A stretch of DNA of 56,034 bases, from positions 1-56,034 of the forward strand of contig JAFGGN010000087.1 in NCBI GenBank assembly GCA_016930535.1, given 5' to 3'. Shown in pieces: positions 26,657 to 34,459 of this stretch (the first letter of the stretch is position 1; each line of letters begins with the position of its first letter). The stretch comes from a bacterium (GTDB taxonomy: Bacteria; Zhuqueibacterota; QNDG01; JAFGCO01). The notes beneath the pieces are model-generated. The model was not told where the DNA came from, did no database searches, and saw only the letters and a program-made list of their open reading frames with translations. Position numbers and translations under genes: made by a program.

Positions 26657-26965
26657 TTATTCGACTTTCTTCTTTTCGAGCACGATAATTACTTTATCGC
26701 CCTTGGCATCCACGGTGACACTCTGGCTCACCACGATTTCTGCACCTTCCTTGTCAGCCGAGATTTTACCATCATTCATCTTATAAATCAGTGTGTCGCC
26801 CGGGAAATCGGGATCGATCGGTCCTCCTGAAGCAAAAAGAACCAGTGTTCCGGTACTTGGATCCGGACATGGCGGACAAGGTTTTTGCGGGCAAATGATA
26901 ATCACGACGACGACAACAATCACCAGAATGATGATTTCGATCAAAAGCCTTGCTTTACTGTTCAT
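26657..26965 (-). CDS. Small membrane-anchored Cys/Pro-rich protein
   Basis: The 102-aa protein has one N-terminal membrane helix (about residues 9-24) followed at once by CPQKPCPPCPDP. A compact, probably beta-rich outer domain follows, ending in VIIVLEKKKVE. With an N-terminal anchor the domain should face the periplasm, where the three cysteines could bind a metal, form disulfides or carry lipid. The start is the ATG at 26965, preceded by GGAGGG; an in-frame ATG 7 codons earlier would overlap the upstream stop by 4 nt. It sits between the membrane protein and the CHAT protease, so it may be a scaffold, sensor or substrate; this is inference. Confidence 0.7.
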   Translation of the reverse strand: MNSKARLLIEIIILVIVVVVVIIICPQKPCPPCPDPSTGTLVLFASGGPIDPDFPGDTLIYKMNDGKISADKEGAEIVVSQSVTVDAKGDKVIIVLEKKKVE

Positions 26966-26982
26966 GGCTCCCTCCTCATTTA

Positions 26983-28071
26983 TCATGTTGGTATGCTCCG
27001 CAACACGGTCCTGGCTTCCTCGAAAAAAGAAGACCCGGCCGGAATGCGGTTTAAATAGACAGCCGCCCGTTCAATATCCCGGTGAACCGCATAAAACAGT
27101 CCCAGAAAAAACAATTCCCGTGCATCATACCCGGTCCCGAGACATTCGCTCCGCTTCAATGCTTCCGTCAGATCATTCCGAGTCCTGTCATATAATGCAG
27201 TGCAGCGCCCGTGCCTGCATTGTGCCCAGGAACACATGGCCCGGTAAAAATAAAATTCCCGGATCCAGAACAGTTCCAGCGAATCCGGGACGGAACGAAA
27301 CATGTGCTGATTTTGATTTTCAAGGTCATCCAGGGTTCGGGCTGCCTCCTGATAATGCGCATTCACATAATCGCTCATGGCTGATTTGAATCCGATCACG
27401 AACGCCTGCAGTTCGGACGATCCTCCGTATGCGGGTGTATCCGAACGCATGCCGCTGAGCTCATAAGCAGCCGGCACATGCTGTCCGCATAGAAGGGCCG
27501 GCCCGGACGGCTGTTCGAGCCAGTGGTGCCACAGAAACATGAGGCTGACGGCTGCCGCGCCTAAAGCCGTCACACGCCCCCAGCGAACCGGTACCCTGAT
27601 CCCGGGCTGAAATACAGATCTGAATCCGCTTGCCATTTTATCGAGTAACGGCCATTGCCTGCCGGAAAACTTGCGGATATGACGCATCAATTCTTTATCG
27701 GACATGACGTGTACCGGATCCGGAACATCCATTTTGTCACCGCGCAACGATTTTTCCGCAAAACGGCAGGTTGAACAGCCATGCTGAAACAATACCGGAG
27801 AATGATACAGTGAATACAAAAGTGCCATTGCATCCGGCGATGAAAGTGTGTGTGCAACAGCGGATTGCATGATCCGGTCCAGGACCGTTCTGTCGATTAC
27901 CCGGTCAGCATCCAAATCCTTAAAATCCAGATCCCCCGCCTGTTCCTGCGCACGGATCACAATCTGAATCAGCAGTTCGGGGAAATCGTTTTTTGCCTCT
28001 TTAAAACGGCCGGGTTTTCTGATGAACTGCCTGAATGAGGCATGGGACCATGATTGTTCATTCTTGTTCAT
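26983..28071 (-). CDS. One-pass membrane protein with N-terminal Cys/His motif; possible anti-sigma-like sensor
   Basis: The 362-aa protein has a cytoplasmic-type N-terminal region (1 to about 160) of helices with a HGCSTC cluster (97-102), one membrane span (about 166-182) and a C-terminal domain of about 180 residues made of amphipathic helices resembling TPR units. The layout (metal-binding cytoplasmic part, one helix, outer sensing part) is that of membrane anti-sigma factors, although no known domain is clear. Its ATG overlaps the stop of the preceding zinc-finger gene by 4 nt, so they are cotranslated. Confidence 0.7.
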   Translation of the reverse strand: MNKNEQSWSHASFRQFIRKPGRFKEAKNDFPELLIQIVIRAQEQAGDLDFKDLDADRVIDRTVLDRIMQSAVAHTLSSPDAMALLYSLYHSPVLFQHGCSTCRFAEKSLRGDKMDVPDPVHVMSDKELMRHIRKFSGRQWPLLDKMASGFRSVFQPGIRVPVRWGRVTALGAAAVSLMFLWHHWLEQPSGPALLCGQHVPAAYELSGMRSDTPAYGGSSELQAFVIGFKSAMSDYVNAHYQEAARTLDDLENQNQHMFRSVPDSLELFWIREFYFYRAMCSWAQCRHGRCTALYDRTRNDLTEALKRSECLGTGYDARELFFLGLFYAVHRDIERAAVYLNRIPAGSSFFEEARTVLRSIPT

Positions 28072-28490
28072 TCTTCAACTTTCACATAAGACCGTTCGGA
28101 TTCCGGTTGACAGGCCTGAAAGTATGCATGAAGGGTCTGACAAAACAGTTCAAAACAGCGATAGCAGTCGTTTAAATGCCGGATGAGGCGCTCACAATCG
28201 ACTGCCGGATCGCCGTTCTGCCGACATTGCAGGTACTGAACAAAAAAAGCATGGTTGTTGAGCAGAAAAGGATGATGGCCGGAACAGAATCCATCGGGAA
28301 TAGATGAAGCGCATTGTGCGGTACCGGATTGATGATGACCGGATACCGGACGGCCATTCTGGTTCCGCTTACCTGTTCCTGCTGAAACGAATTGCGCCAC
28401 GGATGCGCCTATTTCTCCGGGAGACATTGTCATATTCATCCTCATGTTTCCTTGAATAAGAGACCTGACGGGGGTATTTTCTCTCAACAT
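28068..28490 (-). CDS. Small zinc-finger protein, anti-sigma (ZAS)-like
   Basis: The 140-aa soluble protein has an H-x3-C-x2-C motif in its last third (HLNDCYRC) inside a Cys-rich helical segment (LQCRQNGDPAVDCERL). This matches the zinc anti-sigma signature of zf-HC2 proteins. The N-terminal half is Ser/Gly/His-rich and unremarkable. It starts 11 nt after the sigma-factor stop, the typical position of a cognate anti-sigma factor. An alternative ATG at 28445 follows AAGGA and cannot be excluded. Binding to the adjacent sigma factor is inferred from motif and position. Confidence 0.7.
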   Translation of the reverse strand: MLRENTPVRSLIQGNMRMNMTMSPGEIGASVAQFVSAGTGKRNQNGRPVSGHHQSGTAQCASSIPDGFCSGHHPFLLNNHAFFVQYLQCRQNGDPAVDCERLIRHLNDCYRCFELFCQTLHAYFQACQPESERSYVKVEE

Positions 28491-28501
28491 TGAATCCGTT
28501 T

Positions 28502-29152
28502 TCAGAGCCTGTCGATAAAATAGGGCTTCCGGGAACGGAGTCCGGACCGCACCCGGTGAATCACATTATCCAGAACACGGTGACCCAGGTGCCGAAAACA
28601 GGGCAGCCGGCCGATCATGTCCGGTGAAAAATCCGCCATAATGACCAGTTGAAAAAGAAGAATATCCCGTTCACCGTTCTTTTTGCGGGATCCCTGCCAT
28701 TGCCTCAACATAAACACCAGTGTTTCATGCAGTTCCCAGCGCTGATCCTGCGGAAGGGATTCAAAAAAGGGCTGAAAACTGTCCGGTGAGGTCTCGAACA
28801 GTTTTTTTGAAAAATACTTCTGTATGTAACGGCCCGTGGCCCGTTTGCATATCATGGCCAGCCAGGCCAGAAATCTGGGTTCGGAATCCCTGGCTTCAAA
28901 CTGGCGCAGCGCCCGGCACCTGTCCCTGCATAAAATCATGAATACATCGGACACAATATCGTTGACCGTATCCGAAAACTGATGATGCAGCCGCGGCATG
29001 TTCCACAGCGTACAGCAGCGGGTAACCGTACTGTAAATGAATCCTTTGTAGCGGCCCAGAAACTCGTTCCATCCGGATTCCCATTGAGATGATTGATACG
29101 AGGAACAGAGTTCCAGAAGCTCGCTCAACGTTCTGGGATCTGATGTCGTCAT
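28502..29152 (-). CDS. ECF-like RNA polymerase sigma factor
   Basis: The 216-aa protein has a sigma-2 region (about 30-110: YKGFIYSTVTR, DIVSDVFMILCRD, FLAWLAMICKRATGRYI) and a sigma-4 helix-turn-helix (about 162-206: ERDILLFQLVIMADFSPDMI, then VLDNVIHRVRSGLR). It should direct RNA polymerase to a small regulon, probably its own operon. It is the first of five minus-strand genes ending in the TPR-CHAT protease, with a promoter at 29292-29320. The family is divergent, so the exact ECF group is not assigned. Confidence 0.82.
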   Translation of the reverse strand: MTTSDPRTLSELLELCSSYQSSQWESGWNEFLGRYKGFIYSTVTRCCTLWNMPRLHHQFSDTVNDIVSDVFMILCRDRCRALRQFEARDSEPRFLAWLAMICKRATGRYIQKYFSKKLFETSPDSFQPFFESLPQDQRWELHETLVFMLRQWQGSRKKNGERDILLFQLVIMADFSPDMIGRLPCFRHLGHRVLDNVIHRVRSGLRSRKPYFIDRL

Positions 29153-29291
29153 ATAAGTTCAATCTGATGAAAACGATAAAATTCATCGAATTCCAAACAC
29201 AGGGCACGCCATATCAGCGACGGATCAAACTGCTTCTGCCTGATATGTGATGAATTATTTTTTTTATGAAATATTTATCGATTCGTTCAGA

Positions 29292-29320
29292 AATGTAATC
29301 AGACAACGCTGAAAAGTCAA
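29292..29320 (-). promoter_or_regulatory. Promoter of the sigma-CHAT operon
   Basis: The -35 is TTGACT (29315-29320), the spacer 17 nt and the -10 TACATT (29292-29297). The leader to the sigma ATG is about 130 nt and contains an 8-bp inverted repeat (CATATCAG/CTGATATG). The promoter looks housekeeping-type rather than clearly ECF-type. Confidence 0.6.
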
Positions 29321-29342
29321 GAAATTTTACGTCTGAGGCAAT

Positions 29343-29373
29343 AAAAACCGGTCCTGAACTAAATCAGGACCGG
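29343..29373 (-). terminator. Terminator of the glnB-amtB-porin operon
   Basis: A perfect 10-bp stem CCGGTCCTGA/TCAGGACCGG (29348-29357 and 29364-29373) has a 6-nt loop and is followed on the minus strand by TTTTTATT. It lies about 40 nt after the porin gene stop. Confidence 0.92.
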
Positions 29374-29414
29374 CACAACCAACAACGAGGGTTTAAGAGG
29401 ATTTATCTGATGGT

Positions 29415-30053
29415 CTAAAAGGAATAACCGAATACAAGAAAATTTGTTTCAGCCTGCGGATTGACAATATAGGAAACCGTAACCGGGCCGCCGGCGACTG
29501 CCAGACCCACATTCACGAGATTCAGATCTTCACTCTCATAAAGATAAACCCCGTTTCCTGCCGCCACGGTCAGGCTGGCGCTGACATCATCTTTTTCATA
29601 GAATCCATATCCCAGTTCCACGTACATGGAATTGTCCGGATCCCCGGAAAAGAACATGCCGACCAATACACTGAAATCGCCTGCGGCGAATGAAGCGCTG
29701 GCTTCGAGCCAGTGAAATCCATCTGCATCTGCATAGTTGAACGCTTCCATCTGACCGGGGACCGGGAAATAGTAATCCGTAAGCGTGATTCCGAAATTTC
29801 CAACCGAGTACGTCATGTAAAGGTCGTTTTCGTTGGCCCCGCCGTCGGTCAGTGCAAAACTGCCCCAGGCGCCGATTTCCAGGGATCCGGCTGTGTACGA
29901 CAGCGCGGGCTGCACACTGGCGGAATTCCCGAAATCCGTTCCGCGCCAGACATAGCGGCTGACAACATCCGCACCCAGACCGAACTGCGCCCGGACATTA
30001 CCTGCAAACACGAGGCCCAGAATCATGGTTAAAAATATTTTTGACATTTTCAT
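29415..30053 (-). CDS. Outer-membrane beta-barrel porin, TorF-like
   Basis: The 212-aa protein has a signal peptide (IFLTMILGLVFAGNVRAQ). The mature start, LGADVVSRYVWRGTDFGNSA, is the hallmark of TorF-type putative porins. The rest is alternating amphipathic beta strands ending in a terminal Phe (GYSF), the usual barrel-assembly signal. It probably lets a small solute through the outer membrane. Cotranscription with amtB suggests ammonium or another small nitrogen compound, by inference. The start at 30053 follows GGAGG. Confidence 0.82.
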   Translation of the reverse strand: MKMSKIFLTMILGLVFAGNVRAQFGLGADVVSRYVWRGTDFGNSASVQPALSYTAGSLEIGAWGSFALTDGGANENDLYMTYSVGNFGITLTDYYFPVPGQMEAFNYADADGFHWLEASASFAAGDFSVLVGMFFSGDPDNSMYVELGYGFYEKDDVSASLTVAAGNGVYLYESEDLNLVNVGLAVAGGPVTVSYIVNPQAETNFLVFGYSF

Positions 30054-30161
30054 AAGGCTGCCTCCTTCTTCAGTATTGAACACGTTTAAACCATTTTTTA
30101 AATGCAGGGGGTCGAACTCATGATTGGCCGCCCGGCCCCCTGCCAACAGTTTTTCAATCCG

Positions 30162-31508
30162 TTACTGCGTGGTGAATATCTGAAATCCGCTGTATGCTTC
30201 CATGCCATGCTCACCGATGTCCAGACCGCGAAGTTCCTCTTCTGCAGAAACACGCAGACCCACTGTCTTTTTAATGGTAAAGAACAGCAGCATACCCAGC
30301 CCGAACGCCCAGACAAAAGCACTGGCCACGCCCAGGGCCTGTATGCCCAGAAGTTTCAGACCGCCGCCATTAAACAATCCGCCGTCCACGGCAAACAATC
30401 CGACAGCCAGAGTTCCCCAGGCACCGCATACACCATGCACGCTGACAGCACCGACCGGATCGTCGACCTTCAAAACCCGGTCGACAAACAGCACGCTGAA
30501 AACCACCAGAATTCCGGCTATGCCGCCGATCAGAATCGATCCCATCGGGGAGACATTGGCGCACCCGGCTGTAATGCCCACCAGGCCGGCCAGTGCACCG
30601 TTCAACGCCATGGAACCGTCCGGTTTCTTCAGGACGATCCAGGATGTCATCAACGCGGTAAAAGCGCCGGCTGCGGCAGCCAGATTCGTGGTTACGGCAA
30701 TGCGTCCGATATGCCCGTCGCCCAGGGTCGTTGAACCCGGGTTAAAACCGAACCATCCGAACCAGAGAATGAAAACACCCAGTGCGGCCAGTGCGATATT
30801 ATGACCAGGAATGGCCCGTGCTTCGCCGTCGGGACCGTATTTACCGATACGCGGCCCCAGTACAATGGCACCGGAAAGCGCAAGCCAGCCGCCGATGGAA
30901 TGTACGACAGTGGATCCGGCAAAATCGGTAAATCCCAGATTCTCAAGCCAGCCGCCACCATCGAGAAGGGAACCCCAGGCCCAGGATCCGAAAATCGGAT
31001 AAATCACTGCGCAGATAAATACGCTGTAGATGAGATAACCGGCGAATTTCGTACGCTCGGCCATGGCACCGGAGACGATCGTGGCTGCGGTACCGGCAAA
31101 TACTGTCTGAAAAATCAGGAATGTCCAGTTCCAGTCATCCCCCTGGACATCCGTTCCCTGCATCATAAAATGCGAAGTACCCCAGAGACCGTTTGTCACA
31201 CCGAACATCAATCCGAACCCGAGAAAATAAAAGGCCAGAGTGCCCATTGAAAAATCCATCAGATTCTTCATCATGATATTGACCGTATTTTTGGCGCGTG
31301 TAAAACCGGCTTCTACAGCCGCAAAACCGGCCTGCATAAAAAACACCAGGAAAGCCGCCACACAAGTCCACACGATATTGATATTGTTCTGAAGGACTTC
31401 AAGCATCGACGCATCGACGCCGTCCGCTTCCTGGGCGGACAGTGACAACCCGCCCATCATGCACAGTACCAACAGGGTGAACCAGATTTTTTTATTGAAC
31501 AGTTTCAT
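30162..31508 (-). CDS. amtB: Ammonium transporter AmtB
   Basis: The 448-aa Amt/Mep/Rh channel has a cleavable signal peptide (ending SLSAQ) and 11 membrane spans. Amt blocks include FFMQAGFAAVEAGFTRAKN, FDFAGSTVVHSIGG-type sequence and the pore His in VSVHGVCGAWG. It moves ammonium into the cell and is gated by PII. It lies 31 nt downstream of glnB, with GGAGG before its ATG, in the classic glnB/K-amtB arrangement. Confidence 0.96.
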   Translation of the reverse strand: MKLFNKKIWFTLLVLCMMGGLSLSAQEADGVDASMLEVLQNNINIVWTCVAAFLVFFMQAGFAAVEAGFTRAKNTVNIMMKNLMDFSMGTLAFYFLGFGLMFGVTNGLWGTSHFMMQGTDVQGDDWNWTFLIFQTVFAGTAATIVSGAMAERTKFAGYLIYSVFICAVIYPIFGSWAWGSLLDGGGWLENLGFTDFAGSTVVHSIGGWLALSGAIVLGPRIGKYGPDGEARAIPGHNIALAALGVFILWFGWFGFNPGSTTLGDGHIGRIAVTTNLAAAAGAFTALMTSWIVLKKPDGSMALNGALAGLVGITAGCANVSPMGSILIGGIAGILVVFSVLFVDRVLKVDDPVGAVSVHGVCGAWGTLAVGLFAVDGGLFNGGGLKLLGIQALGVASAFVWAFGLGMLLFFTIKKTVGLRVSAEEELRGLDIGEHGMEAYSGFQIFTTQ

Positions 31509-31539
31509 ATTTGACCTCCATGAATATACAAATTACGCA

Positions 31540-31881
31540 TTATCCGATTGCATCTTTGCCGGTTTCACCCGTGCGGATCCGGATGCACTCGCTGAGCGAA
31601 ATAATAAAAATTTTACCATCCCCGATCTGACCTGACTTTGCACCTTCGATAATCCCCTGCACCGTCGGTTCGACGAAATCATCGTTCACCGCAATTTCCA
31701 GGCGGATTTTCTTAAGCAGATTCACCTCGATGTCTGCACCGCGGTAGGTTTCATGATATCCCTTTTGCTGTCCGCAGCCAAGTGCATTGGTCACGGAAAG
31801 TTTGTACACTTCACGGGCATAGAGGGACTGTTTGACAGCCGTCAGTTTTTCCGGCTGAATATAAGCGATAATCAGTTTCAT
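31540..31881 (-). CDS. glnB: PII nitrogen regulatory protein
   Basis: The 113-aa PII trimer subunit has the T-loop (about 37-55), the ATP-binding GQIGDGKIF and the C-terminal IRIRTGE. PII binds ATP/ADP and 2-oxoglutarate and blocks AmtB when nitrogen is plentiful. In the T-loop, residue 51 is Ile (RGADI) where uridylylated PII proteins have Tyr51, so control by GlnD-type uridylylation at that site is impossible. GGAG precedes the ATG. The gene lies downstream of a sigma-54-type promoter. Confidence 0.95.
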   Translation of the reverse strand: MKLIIAYIQPEKLTAVKQSLYAREVYKLSVTNALGCGQQKGYHETYRGADIEVNLLKKIRLEIAVNDDFVEPTVQGIIEGAKSGQIGDGKIFIISLSECIRIRTGETGKDAIG

Positions 31882-31959
31882 AAAGTTCTCCTTTCATAAT
31901 CATGCATCCCGTCGGATACATCGGCCAGCTGCTGGATCATTCACGACAACCGGCTTACA

Positions 31960-31975
31960 GGCAAAGTAAATGCCA
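31960..31975 (-). promoter_or_regulatory. Sigma-54 (RpoN) promoter of glnB-amtB-porin
   Basis: On the minus strand the sequence reads TGGCAT-N5-TTGCC: invariant GG and GC with exactly 10 nt between them, matching the -24/-12 consensus TGGCAC-N5-TTGCW at all but one or two positions. The expected start site is about 65-70 nt before the glnB ATG. This fits NtrC-type nitrogen control. Confidence 0.75.
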
Positions 31976-32369
31976 GCTTTTTTATATAATCCATTAATAA
32001 CTGTTTTTATTAATCTTATTCACATCTCCTCCAATGTATTCAAAGAACTACTGTAATACATTATTGTATGTATCAAAATGACAACGGCCATATTTGTAGG
32101 ATTATTAAAAAAAACGTGTTCAGAATTCGAAATATCCTGAAAAACCATCAAAAAACAGCCGGCCGCTGCCCCATTGCAAGGGATCCTTACAGCCGATGCA
32201 AAAAGAAGCTGCGGCCGTTTCTGCGTAATCATGAACCTCACGGACGGCCGGCATCATGCTGCTGTCCACAAGAAGCCATACAATTATGTGGTTCATCATA
32301 ATATTGGACACAAATTTGTATTGCGAATCGATTATCAAAACCTGCAGGCTCCGTCTCTGTAAAAGGATG

Positions 32370-32398
32370 TTGATCTGTACACTTTTTTTTACTATTTT
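32370..32398 (+). promoter_or_regulatory. Possible promoter of the ACT-like gene
   Basis: The -35 is TTGATC (32370-32375), the spacer 17 nt and the -10 TATTTT (32393-32398). It lies about 35 nt before the chosen ATG and inside the longer frame, supporting the shorter start. Confidence 0.4.
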
Positions 32399-32435
32399 TC
32401 ATTCTGTAAGTATGAATGCGAAGGAGTCCCGGGGA

Positions 32436-34319
32436 ATGCCGAAACCTTATGATTTTCAGCAGCTCATCAAGATGTACTCTATCGAATTAACTGAAAAGGA
32501 GTTGCAGGCGTATATCGAAGAAATCGACAATGCTCAGCAGTATTTCTCTTCGGATATGCAGAATGCACTTCTTTTAAAACTGCTCTACGAATCGGACAGC
32601 AATAAGAAAGATAAAATCATCACCACGTCCACACTGGCCTGCCGGATGGAAAACGGGATCTGTGTAACGACGTTCGGGATTCTGAGTCCGGACTGGCCGG
32701 GATTATCCAATGCCTGTTTGGGTGTGATTCATGCCATGGACTGGAACATATATCTGGTTAAGGGATTCACGATCCATCGAAAGGGTCAGGATCTGGGCGT
32801 CGTGATCATCGGTGTGCGAACCGAATGCGAGGAGGACTATCAGAAGCTCCTGAGCCAGACCACGACCATACTGACGCGGCTCGTCAACGCCGCCCAGGCG
32901 ACACAGGGTAAAATAAGCATTCTGTTTGAAGAAATCAGAAAGGTCCTGGCTTACAGCAATGTGATTACCCATATAGAGAACACGTATTCGGGAGAGGATC
33001 TTGAATCGATCATCGGTCCTTCAGGCGAGGCCGTGCATTATTTCAATGCACGTTCAAGGGACTATATTGAAAACCGAAGCGTTCCCGATATCGCGCAGCA
33101 AATCATCCGTAATTACAATTTTATCAAGCAGGCCAATAAAACGAGCACAATTCAGCTCGACATCAGCAATTTTACGACTGTGAAGGAAGGAACGTTTACG
33201 GGAGTGACCATTGCAGGGCCGGCTCATATGCTGAACCTGGAAGACAGTCTGAAGACCATTGAACTGACCATCCCTGGATTCATTCTGAAGCACAACCGTG
33301 AATTTACCACGAAAGAAGGTATCGCGTGTTACCGGATCGAACTTGTCGACCAGCTCGGACGCCCGCTTACTGAATTCGAACAGAATCGCCTCAACAGGGC
33401 CTTCTCGACCATGGTTCTGAACAAGCGCCGCCACCGGGCCCAATGGATCGAATCCATCGGCGGATTCGAACAGTATGCACGGGCCATTATTCCCCTGCTC
33501 GTCCGGGAGGCCCAGAAAACAGAAATAACCCAGGTGTATCAAAGCGTGGACAGGGCCACGGACCTGTTCATCGTCTTCAAGATCATCAGTGTGGTACCCA
33601 ATCCCAAACTGCCGTCCCGGGACATGCTGAATTTAATTGTTAAAAAAATTGAAAGTGAACCGGGATTGCATATTCTGGCATTTAAGCCCCCGAAAATGTA
33701 CGGTAACGTGCTGCTGAACATAATCGACATCAAAGCCAGCCTGGTGGATCTTGAAAATACCGAGGCCGTTTACAGGCTGATCAGGGACAAGCTTCAGGAA
33801 GCCATCGGACAGTATCGTGACTTTGATGAAGGCATGCGCAGCATCGACACCACCAAACTGAAAACACTTCAGCGTATGATCGACGATATCGATTCCGGCC
33901 TGGTCAGAGAAATTTATTACAATATCGAAGATTTTCACCGGATCAGTGCCACCATCAGTGAACTGATATCCCACATCCGTATCGCGTGCGACATGATTGT
34001 GCTGGTCGATAAAGAAAACAAGGAAAGCGAAGTGATCTGCCGGCAGGCCGGGACACATAATAAAAGCGGAAAATTTGTGCCCCAGGCGACACTGATCTGC
34101 ATCGCGTACAACCATGAACTTGAAATGCTCGACAGCATCCTGGACGTACTGGGAGAATACGAGCTCACCATGAGCCGGCTTGAAAGGACAGGCAAGGATA
34201 TACTCATCTGCCGCCTGACACAGAACGATAAAGCGCTGACAGAGGACATATCGTGTCAGTTGTGTGACAATATCCGGTCCCTGATCGATAAAAAAAATGA
34301 AGAGGCAAAGAAAAAATAA
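32436..34319 (+). CDS. Soluble protein with multiple ACT-like modules, linked to PII/Amt
   Basis: The 627-aa protein is predicted soluble. About residues 72-140 resemble an ACT domain of the GlnD type (LSPDWPGLSNACLGVIHAMD, then an IGV strand). Similar strand-helix units recur near 225-310 (ISNFTTVKEGTF), 365-460 (LFIVFKIISVVPNP, SEPGLHILAF) and 540-610 (ATLICIAYNHELEMLDSILD). ACT domains bind amino acids such as glutamine. No nucleotidyltransferase or HD catalytic motif is seen. The start is the ATG after AAGGAG; 60 extra upstream codons are hydrophobic and overlap a likely promoter. It is the only clear plus-strand gene. Nitrogen sensing is inferred from context. Confidence 0.75.
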   Translation: MPKPYDFQQLIKMYSIELTEKELQAYIEEIDNAQQYFSSDMQNALLLKLLYESDSNKKDKIITTSTLACRMENGICVTTFGILSPDWPGLSNACLGVIHAMDWNIYLVKGFTIHRKGQDLGVVIIGVRTECEEDYQKLLSQTTTILTRLVNAAQATQGKISILFEEIRKVLAYSNVITHIENTYSGEDLESIIGPSGEAVHYFNARSRDYIENRSVPDIAQQIIRNYNFIKQANKTSTIQLDISNFTTVKEGTFTGVTIAGPAHMLNLEDSLKTIELTIPGFILKHNREFTTKEGIACYRIELVDQLGRPLTEFEQNRLNRAFSTMVLNKRRHRAQWIESIGGFEQYARAIIPLLVREAQKTEITQVYQSVDRATDLFIVFKIISVVPNPKLPSRDMLNLIVKKIESEPGLHILAFKPPKMYGNVLLNIIDIKASLVDLENTEAVYRLIRDKLQEAIGQYRDFDEGMRSIDTTKLKTLQRMIDDIDSGLVREIYYNIEDFHRISATISELISHIRIACDMIVLVDKENKESEVICRQAGTHNKSGKFVPQATLICIAYNHELEMLDSILDVLGEYELTMSRLERTGKDILICRLTQNDKALTEDISCQLCDNIRSLIDKKNEEAKKK

Positions 34320-34392
34320 ACCGCCCGCAGATCCGGCATGCACACGATGCCCGCTGTGATGCGGAACCTTGATATATTGTGTATGGGTGATA

Positions 34393-34426
34393 AAAAAAGC
34401 TGCCCGTTATAAAGGGCAGCTTTTTT
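34393..34426. terminator. Bidirectional terminator
   Basis: The stem AAAAAAGCTGCCC/GGGCAGCTTTTTT (34393-34405 and 34414-34426) has an 8-nt loop. A-run and T-run flanks serve both the plus-strand ACT-like gene and the minus-strand symporter gene that converge here. Confidence 0.92.
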
Positions 34427-34459
34427 CGTTAATAAACGCCATGTATCATTCAGCACATA

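Larger units (their letters stand above)
31882..32435. other. Divergent regulatory region between glnB and the ACT-like gene
   Basis: The region holds a sigma-54 promoter toward glnB and a probable sigma-70 promoter toward the plus-strand gene. Between them are AT-rich inverted repeats around 32032-32077: AATGTATT/AATACATT with a 14-nt loop, then ATACAT/ATGTAT. These could be enhancer or operator sites. No gene is supported inside it. Confidence 0.6.

Noticed and set aside
23136..29320. Type III-E CRISPR (Craspase) association of the TPR-CHAT locus
   Set aside because: No repeat-spacer array, gRAMP/Cas7-11, Cas1 or Cas2 is present in the window, and the CHAT protein has an export signal. Only the sigma/protease logic is similar.
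32256..32435. Longer N-terminus (60 codons) for the ACT-like protein
   Set aside because: The extra part overlaps a likely promoter and lacks a ribosome-binding site. The ATG at 32436 has AAGGAG upstream.
33633..34343. Minus-strand open frame (236 codons) opposite the ACT-like gene
   Set aside because: Cys/His-rich mirror of the plus-strand codons with no signal. The plus-strand gene has a ribosome-binding site and terminator.
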